Below, in pieces: positions 59,515 through 64,000 of a DNA stretch of 64,000 bases (positions within the stretch are counted from its first letter, which is position 1; each line of letters begins with the position of its first letter). A model generated the notes under the pieces. It ran no database searches. It was not told the origin of the DNA and saw only the letters and a list, made by a program, of their open reading frames with translations. The stretch is taken from the NCBI RefSeq assembly GCF_014645535.1, contig NZ_BMLX01000003.1, positions 399,377 to 463,376 on the forward strand. Reading direction: 5' to 3'. The translations under genes were made by a program, and so were the position numbers. This DNA is from Silvimonas iriomotensis. GTDB taxonomy: Bacteria; Pseudomonadota; Gammaproteobacteria; Burkholderiales; Chitinibacteraceae.

Positions 59515-59782
59515 GTTAGCGCCTGCGGCGCGGTGTTTTGATACCGGCGGTGGCCGGAGCACGTTACTTTCTTTTGCTTCGCCAAAAGAAAGTAACCAAA
59601 GAAAAGGCGACCCCTGCGACTGCGCCCCTTCGGGGTTCCCTGCGCTTCTCGCGAAGTCCGGCTGGCTACGGGAACTCGCTTCGCTCAAACACCCCTCCGC
59701 CGAAACCCCGGACTTCGCTGCGATGCTCGGCGCAGTCAAGGGGCCCAAGGTCAAAAGCAACGGCAACGGCAACCCCGAAAAT
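59515..59782 (+). repeat. Structured dispersed repeat, copy A
   Basis: Begins with hairpin I GCGCC/GGCGC (59519-59531), hairpin II CCGGC-GGTG-GCCGG (59544-59557) and hairpin III, 14 bp GTTACTTTCTTTTG/CAAAAGAAAGTAAC (59563-59596). Then come GGCGACCCC, a small CCCC-TTC-GGGG hairpin (59625-59635) and about 140 bases almost identical to copy B. It ends in 25-bp tandem units. Confidence 0.9.
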
Positions 59783-59820
59783 CAACGGCAACGGCAACCC
59801 CGAAAATCAACGGCAACCCC
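59758..59820 (+). repeat. 25-bp tandem repeat, about 2.5 units
   Basis: CAACGGCAACGGCAACCCCG plus AAAAT, repeated at 59758-59782 and 59783-59807 and partly to 59820. The same unit begins again at the end of the window (63979 on). Confidence 0.85.
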
Positions 59821-59871
59821 ACCCCCGCAAACCGTCTGTTTGCAAGATGGGGTGTACCTTGCCTACCACTT

Positions 59872-59912
59872 CGTCATTCCGGACCTCGGCGGCCCCCTTG
59901 GCCGGAATCCAG
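59872..59912. repeat. CGTCATTCC...GGAATCCAG palindromic repeat with longer loop
   Basis: Same outer arms as 59393-59420 with a longer, C/G-rich inner segment. Confidence 0.65.
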
Positions 59913-59985
59913 CTGCGCCGCTACCACCTCACATACGCGGGCAATAGCAGCGCAAATTGGCACAGGCAAAGTGAATCCCGCTCCC

Positions 59986-61407
59986 TCAGCGCGGCATCAG
60001 CACGGCTTTCGGTTCCAGAAACGCTTCCACGCCGTTCTTGCCGTATTCGCGGCCGATGCCGGATTGTTTGAACCCGCCAAAGGGTGCGGCAGGTTCATGC
60101 GGGGCGCCGTTGATGGCGACGCGGCCGGCTTCCAGCTGGCTGGCCACGCGTTGTGCGCGTGCGGTATCGGTTGAAAGTACGTACGCCTGCAAGCCATACA
60201 AGGTGTCATTGGCAATGCGGATGGCCTCTTCCTCAGTGCGGTAGGTGATGATGGACAGCACCGGCCCGAAGATTTCTTCGCGGGCAATGGTCATGTCGTT
60301 GTTCACATTGGCAAAGACGGTCGGGCGGACAAACCAGCCGTTGCCGGTGCCTTCCGGGCGACCTTCGCCACCGGTCAGCAGCGTGGCACCTTCTTCCTGG
60401 CCGATGCGGATATACCGCTGCACGCGCTCCCATTGTTTCTGGCTCACCATCGGGCCGATCTGTGTTTGCGGATCATGCGGGTCGCCAGACTGGATCCGGG
60501 CCACGGCGGTTTTGACGCGGGCGGCAAAGTCTTCGGCCATGTGTTCCGGCACCAGAATGCGCGTACCGGCGATGCAGGCCTGGCCGCTGTTGGTGAAGCC
60601 GGCCTGCAGGGCCTGGTCTACGGCGACGTTCAGGTCGGCGTCGTCCAGCACCACCACGGGCGATTTGCCGCCCAGTTCCAGCGTGATGCGCTTGAACGTT
60701 TCCGCGCCGGCCTTGAGGATGCCTTTGCCGACGGCGCTGGAGCCGGTGAAAGAGACCTTGGCGATGTCCGGGTGGCTGGTCAGTACGGCGCCCACGACAT
60801 CGCCGCGGCCAGTGACGATATTCACCACGCCTTGCGGGATATCCGCCGCATTCAGGGCTTCCATCACGATGCGGGTCTGGATGGCGCTCATCTCGCTGGG
60901 TTTGACCACGGCGGTGCAACCGGCGGCGAGTGCGGCGGCGAGTTTGCCGCAGATGAAGCCGGCGTTGCTGTTCCAGGGGGTGATCAGGCCGGCGACGCCC
61001 AGCGGTGTCATGGTTACCTCCGCAGTGCCGGCGCGGTAGGTGAAGTTGTAGTTTTCCAGTACGTTGGCAGCGTCTTCCAGTACGTTGACGGCATGATGGG
61101 CCATCCAGCCCGCGCGCGATACCGGTGCGCCGTATTCGGTGACCAGTGCTTCGGTCAGGTCATCGACCCGTGCGCGCACCTGGGCGGCCATGCGGCGCAG
61201 CAGGGCAATCCGGCTTTCCTTGCTGCTGCGGCTGAAGGCGGGAAAGGCGCGTTTGGCGGCGGCAATGGCGCGTTCGGCATCGGTGGCGTCGGCCAGTTGT
61301 ACCTGGCCAATCACCTCGGCGCGGGCGGGGTTGTAAAGGTCAAACAGCTCGGTGCCGTGCGGGGTGACGAGGGCGCCGTCGATGAACAGCTGGTTGATGC
61401 GTTGCAT
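59986..61407 (-). CDS. NAD(P)-dependent aldehyde dehydrogenase
   Basis: The 473-residue ALDH-superfamily enzyme has the cofactor loop (VSFTGSSAVGKGIL), catalytic Glu in LELGGKSPVVV and catalytic Cys in NSGQACIAGTRI. The ending EPKAVLMPR fits the family. It oxidises an aldehyde to an acid; the substrate is unknown. AGGAGA precedes ATG 61407. It is divergent from a LysR-type gene, probably its regulator, and a GATTG-N15-CAATC site lies between (61467-61491). Confidence 0.9.
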   Translation of the reverse strand: MQRINQLFIDGALVTPHGTELFDLYNPARAEVIGQVQLADATDAERAIAAAKRAFPAFSRSSKESRIALLRRMAAQVRARVDDLTEALVTEYGAPVSRAGWMAHHAVNVLEDAANVLENYNFTYRAGTAEVTMTPLGVAGLITPWNSNAGFICGKLAAALAAGCTAVVKPSEMSAIQTRIVMEALNAADIPQGVVNIVTGRGDVVGAVLTSHPDIAKVSFTGSSAVGKGILKAGAETFKRITLELGGKSPVVVLDDADLNVAVDQALQAGFTNSGQACIAGTRILVPEHMAEDFAARVKTAVARIQSGDPHDPQTQIGPMVSQKQWERVQRYIRIGQEEGATLLTGGEGRPEGTGNGWFVRPTVFANVNNDMTIAREEIFGPVLSIITYRTEEEAIRIANDTLYGLQAYVLSTDTARAQRVASQLEAGRVAINGAPHEPAAPFGGFKQSGIGREYGKNGVEAFLEPKAVLMPR

Positions 61408-61466
61408 GTTGTTTCTCCTGAGTGATGCGCTGTTGATGCAGCCATGCAAGGAAGATAAGCCCAGCG

Positions 61467-61491
61467 GATTGCATAAACTAGCCGTACAATC
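61467..61491. promoter_or_regulatory. Possible LysR-type binding site
   Basis: GATTG (61467-61471) and CAATC (61487-61491) form an inverted repeat 15 bases apart, in the short divergent promoter region of the aldehyde dehydrogenase and LysR genes. It overlaps or abuts plausible -35 regions. Confidence 0.4.
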
Positions 61492-61520
61492 ATTGATGAC
61501 TTGTTGAGAAAATCAGGACA

Positions 61521-62426
61521 ATGCAAACCTCCGGCCTGAATGAACTGGAAGCCGTCCTTGCCGTGGCGCGCCTGCGCAGTTTTCGCGCGGCAGCCACAGA
61601 ACTGGGGGTGTCGACCTCTGCGCTGAGCCATACCATTGCCGCGCTGGAAGCGCGTCTGGGGGTGCGCCTGTTTAACCGGACCACGCGCAGCGTGGCGCTG
61701 ACCGAGGCCGGTAGCCAGTTCGCTGACCAGATCGCCCCTGCGCTCTCCTTGATCCGCAACGCCATTGATACTGCGGGCAATTACCGCGATACGCCCTCTG
61801 GCACATTACGGATCAATACCTCTACCGGCGCGGCGCGCGGCGCCATGCCGTTGTTTCTTGAGTTTTTGCGCCGCTATCCGGACATGCGGCTTGATATCGT
61901 CACCGAAGGCAAGCTGATCGACATTGTGGTGGCGGGCTTTGATGCCGGCATCCGGCTGGCCGAAACCGTGCCGCAAGACATGATTGCCGTGCCGATGGGC
62001 GGGCCGCTGTCTTTTGCCGTGGTCGGCAGCCCGGACTACTTTGCCCGCAACCCGCCGCCGCAAACGCCGGGCGACTTGCTGCACCACGAGTGCATACGCA
62101 GCCGCTTGCCCAGCGGCGGCATCTATCGCTGGGAGTTTTTTCGCCACGGTGAAGCGATAGTGGTGGACGTACAGGGCCAGATCACGCTGGATGAATCATC
62201 GCTGATGCTGGCCGCCGCCCGTGCCGGTAGAGGGCTGACTTATCTGAGCGATGGCTCGGTTGCCCAGGATCTGGCCGAGGGCACGCTGATCCGGGTGCTG
62301 CAAGACTGGACACCGGCTTTTCCTGGCCTGTGCCTGTACTACCCCAGCCGCAAGCACCTCTCGGCCGGCTTGCGCGCGCTGATCGAGCTGATCCGGACCA
62401 GTGAATTGCCACTTGCCGGACTATGA
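61521..62426 (+). CDS. LysR-type transcriptional regulator
   Basis: The 301-residue regulator has a LysR HTH (LNELEAVLAVARLRSFRAAA, then STSALSHTIAALEARLGVRLF and RTTRSVALTEAG) and an effector domain with GTLRINTS and AGFDAGIRLAETV, like the Pseudomonas-type LTTRs paired with dehydrogenases. It is divergent from the aldehyde dehydrogenase. The stop overlaps that of the convergent tautomerase gene by a few bases. Confidence 0.88.
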   Translation: MQTSGLNELEAVLAVARLRSFRAAATELGVSTSALSHTIAALEARLGVRLFNRTTRSVALTEAGSQFADQIAPALSLIRNAIDTAGNYRDTPSGTLRINTSTGAARGAMPLFLEFLRRYPDMRLDIVTEGKLIDIVVAGFDAGIRLAETVPQDMIAVPMGGPLSFAVVGSPDYFARNPPPQTPGDLLHHECIRSRLPSGGIYRWEFFRHGEAIVVDVQGQITLDESSLMLAAARAGRGLTYLSDGSVAQDLAEGTLIRVLQDWTPAFPGLCLYYPSRKHLSAGLRALIELIRTSELPLAGL

Positions 62427-62807
62427 CGTGGCGTACTGGGCAATGCCGTTGCCGAACGACCAGTTTTCCTTTTTCACTTCCACAAGGTTGATGAACACAT
62501 CCTCCTGACGCACATGCAGATCGTGCTCCAGGCTTTTGGCCAGGGTCTGATAAAGCGACTTTTTCTGCTCTACGGTGCGGCCCTCGCTCAAGGTAATCTG
62601 AACGAAGATGATCCCGTCCGTACGATGGATGCCAAGGTACTGCGGGTCATAGATCATGTGCTCTGCATCGTGTTCGGCCAGCACCTGAAAAAGATCGTGA
62701 TCCGGCACGTTCATGGCGCTTTGCAGTGCGGCAAAGACGTGTTGACCCACGCGCTTGGCGAAAGTGGGATCTTTGTGTTTGCGGATATCGATACGAACCA
62801 GCGGCAT
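62421..62807 (-). CDS. Tautomerase (4-oxalocrotonate tautomerase superfamily)
   Basis: The 128-residue protein begins MPLVRIDIRK, exposing the N-terminal Pro catalytic base after Met removal. It also has the beta-alpha-beta layout with VQITLSEGRTVEQKKSLY and HVRQEDVFINLVEV. It resembles MSAD/CaaD-like or YusQ-type tautomerases of about 130 residues. AGGAG precedes ATG 62807. It is convergent with the LysR gene; its stop overlaps that gene's stop (62421-62426). Confidence 0.85.
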   Translation of the reverse strand: MPLVRIDIRKHKDPTFAKRVGQHVFAALQSAMNVPDHDLFQVLAEHDAEHMIYDPQYLGIHRTDGIIFVQITLSEGRTVEQKKSLYQTLAKSLEHDLHVRQEDVFINLVEVKKENWSFGNGIAQYATS

Positions 62808-63002
62808 GATCAAGCTCCTGCTCCAGGGGGATGACCGCATCATAGAGCGGCCATCTGATCGTGCGCTTGCCGTGCGCCAATCGGCGCCTTCAACTTGCGC
62901 TGGCGACAGACTATAGTTCCTGCCGGACCCCCCGTTGCGGGCCGTTTTTCCTTGCCGATGTTTGTCATTCAACCCTGACCAGAACCAGAAGGATTGTCAG
63001 TC

Positions 63003-63575
63003 ATGAGCAAAATCGCAATCGTCTATTTCAGCGGCTACGGCCACACCGCCAAACAGGCCGAAGCCGTGCACGAAGGCGCGGCCGCCGCCGGCGCTGAAGT
63101 GACCATGTATCGCATTGACGCAGAAGGCAACCTGCCGGACGGCGCGTTCGACGCCATTGGTGCCGCCGACGCCATCATCTACGGCAGCCCCACCTACATG
63201 GGCGGCCCGGCATGGCAGTTCAAGAAGTTTGCCGATGCCTCGTCCAAGCCCTGGTTTGTGCAGGCCTGGAAAAACAAACTGGCCGCCGGCTTTACCAATT
63301 CGGCCTCGGTCAATGGCGACAAGTTCTCGACCATCCAGTATCTGTGGACGCTGTCGCAACAGCACGCCCAGGTGTGGGTGGGTACAGGGTTGATGCCGGC
63401 CAATACCAAGGCGCATGGCCCGAGCGATGTGAACTGGACGGCCGGTTTTGCCGGCGCGCTGGCGATCTCGCCGTCGGATGCCTCGCCGGATGAGGCACCG
63501 CGTAGTGGTGATCTGGAAACGGCCCGGTTGCTGGGCAAGCGGGTGGCGGAGTTTGCTGCGAAGCTGGCTAAGTAA
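63003..63575 (+). CDS. Flavodoxin-like NAD(P)H:quinone oxidoreductase (WrbA/flavodoxin fold)
   Basis: The 190-residue protein has the flavodoxin fold: FMN phosphate loop SGYGHTAKQAEAV (about residues 9-21), GSPTYMGGPAWQFKKFAD and a late ARLLGKRVAEFA helix. Such reductases make two-electron reductions of quinones to avoid redox cycling. AAGGA precedes ATG 63003. It lies apart from the SoxR block but fits the same redox-defence theme. Confidence 0.87.
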   Translation: MSKIAIVYFSGYGHTAKQAEAVHEGAAAAGAEVTMYRIDAEGNLPDGAFDAIGAADAIIYGSPTYMGGPAWQFKKFADASSKPWFVQAWKNKLAAGFTNSASVNGDKFSTIQYLWTLSQQHAQVWVGTGLMPANTKAHGPSDVNWTAGFAGALAISPSDASPDEAPRSGDLETARLLGKRVAEFAAKLAK

Positions 63576-64000
63576 GGGTTCTGGTTTGGCCCAACCTGGC
63601 CGGGGGTGAGGGGCTGGTGTGGGGGAGGCGGTCGTTGCTGGCGGGGCTGGTGATGACCGTTTTTGTTTTTTTGGGGGGAGGTGGGGGGAGTGGTTGGCGC
63701 GGGCAAAAAAGCAAAAGCGAAGGCAAAGGCAAAGCTTTGTTAGTGCCTGACGGCACGGTGTTTTGATACCGGGGGTGCCCGGAGCACGGTACTTTTCTTT
63801 GGATCGCCAAAGAAAAGTACCCAAAAGAAAGGCGACCCCTGCGACTGCGCCCTTCGGGTTCCCTGTGCTTCTCGCGAAGTCCGGCTGGCTACGGGAACTC
63901 GCTTCGCTCAAACACCCCTCCGCCGAAACCCCGGACTTCGCTGCGATGCTCGGCGCAGTCAAGGGGCCCAACGTCAAAGGCAACGGCAACCCCGAAAATC
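63576..64000 (+). other. Repeat region at the end of the window
   Basis: After a G-rich stretch (63590-63700) the structured repeat copy B begins and runs to the end of the window, where 25-bp tandem units have started. A long reverse frame here is an artefact of the repeat. Confidence 0.75.
63739..64000 (+). repeat. Structured dispersed repeat, copy B (runs off the window)
   Basis: Hairpin I GTGCC/GGCAC (63743-63756), hairpin II CCGGG-GGTG-CCCGG (63769-63782), hairpin III 15 bp GGTACTTTTCTTTGG/CCAAAGAAAAGTACC (63788-63821), and a CCC-TTC-GGG hairpin (63850-63858). About 140 bases nearly identical to copy A and the beginning of the 25-bp tandem array follow. Confidence 0.9.

Larger units (their letters stand above)
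59343..59985. other. Repeat hot spot between the LysR and aldehyde dehydrogenase genes
   Basis: 643 bases without a gene. It holds CGTCATTCC...GGAATCCAG elements (59393-59420, 59872-59912), the GGTGGATT palindrome (59465-59498), structured repeat copy A (59515-59782) and 25-bp tandem units (59758-59820). All three palindromic classes also occur at 54863-55544. Confidence 0.8.

Noticed and set aside
59230..59772. Minus-strand frame of 180 codons in repeat copy A
   Set aside because: Its sequence follows the palindromic repeat and matches the same frame in copy B; the stem changes track pairing, not protein.
59758..59820. CRISPR-like repeat array
   Set aside because: Units are directly adjacent without spacers, so it is a tandem repeat.
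62997..63989. Minus-strand open frame of 330 codons covering the quinone reductase and repeat copy B
   Set aside because: It runs antisense to a real gene and into the structured repeat. The same repeat-derived peptide appears at 59230-59772, which shows the frame is repeat-borne, not a gene.

Overview
The window is high-GC DNA with dense protein-coding content on both strands. It has no rRNA, tRNA, CRISPR array or insertion sequence that I can recognise. The gene families suggest a free-living, motile, aerobic betaproteobacterium: PEP-CTERM exported proteins, an HmuP-type heme operon, SoxR without SoxS, several chemoreceptors, GGDEF/EAL proteins and an RND pump. Neisseriales (Chromobacteriaceae/Chitinibacteraceae) is a reasonable guess, but the sequence alone does not prove it.

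Layout. 1-6.7 kb: the 3' part of a secreted hydrolase, the 23S rRNA hydroxylation protein RlhA, an orphan branched-chain-amino-acid-type binding protein, and a divergent AraC regulator/EamA exporter pair. 6.7-16.6 kb: a PAS-PAS cytoplasmic chemoreceptor, then an iron block made of a complete heme-uptake operon hmuPRSTUV, an ABM-domain protein, and a siderophore-interacting flavoprotein divergent from a MarR regulator. The 56-codon hmuP and its Fur box at 14737-14755 were found by direct reading. 16.6-31 kb: two PEP-CTERM proteins behind AT-rich leaders, an OmpA-type protein, a serine/threo-3-hydroxyaspartate dehydratase, a Tat-exported phosphatase with a possible Pho box, a two-domain molybdate-binding protein, a GGDEF-EAL protein facing an RsbQ-like hydrolase, and a Gfo/Idh oxidoreductase divergent from a possible glycosyltransferase. 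31-38 kb: a membrane protein, a second orphan binding protein, a PAS-GGDEF-EAL protein and a chemoreceptor. 38-45.6 kb: a small exported protein with three WQ repeats, two Pro/Thr/Ala-linker lipoproteins (one propeller-like, one alkaline-phosphatase-like), a PAP2 phosphatase and an OmpR/EnvZ-type two-component system. 45.6-50.2 kb: a chemoreceptor, soxR with a near-perfect SoxR box driving an ABM monooxygenase and a glyoxalase-fold protein, and a DUF4034/Sel1-type protein. 50.2-56.7 kb: a complete RND efflux system. 56.8-64 kb: redox and detoxification genes (MDR oxidoreductase, two LysR regulators, aldehyde dehydrogenase, tautomerase, flavodoxin-like quinone reductase) broken up by repeats.

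How the genes fit together. Iron acquisition (hmu operon plus siderophore reductase) and redox/xenobiotic response (SoxR regulon, RND pump, NimR-like exporter, quinone reductase, aldehyde dehydrogenase) are the clearest functional blocks. Signal transduction is the second theme: three chemoreceptors, two dual GGDEF/EAL proteins and one two-component system.

The most striking unexplained structure is a dispersed non-coding element. Copies lie at 55190-55450 (inverted), 59515-59782 and 63739-64000, with a remnant at 58213-58276. Its three successive hairpins are kept between copies by compensatory base changes. It clusters with two other palindromic repeat classes and has landed inside the RND operon. 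Other leads are an intrinsic terminator just upstream of hmuS inside the heme operon, the WQ-repeat protein with its palindromic promoter site, and paired operator-like repeats at the MarR and AraC genes.
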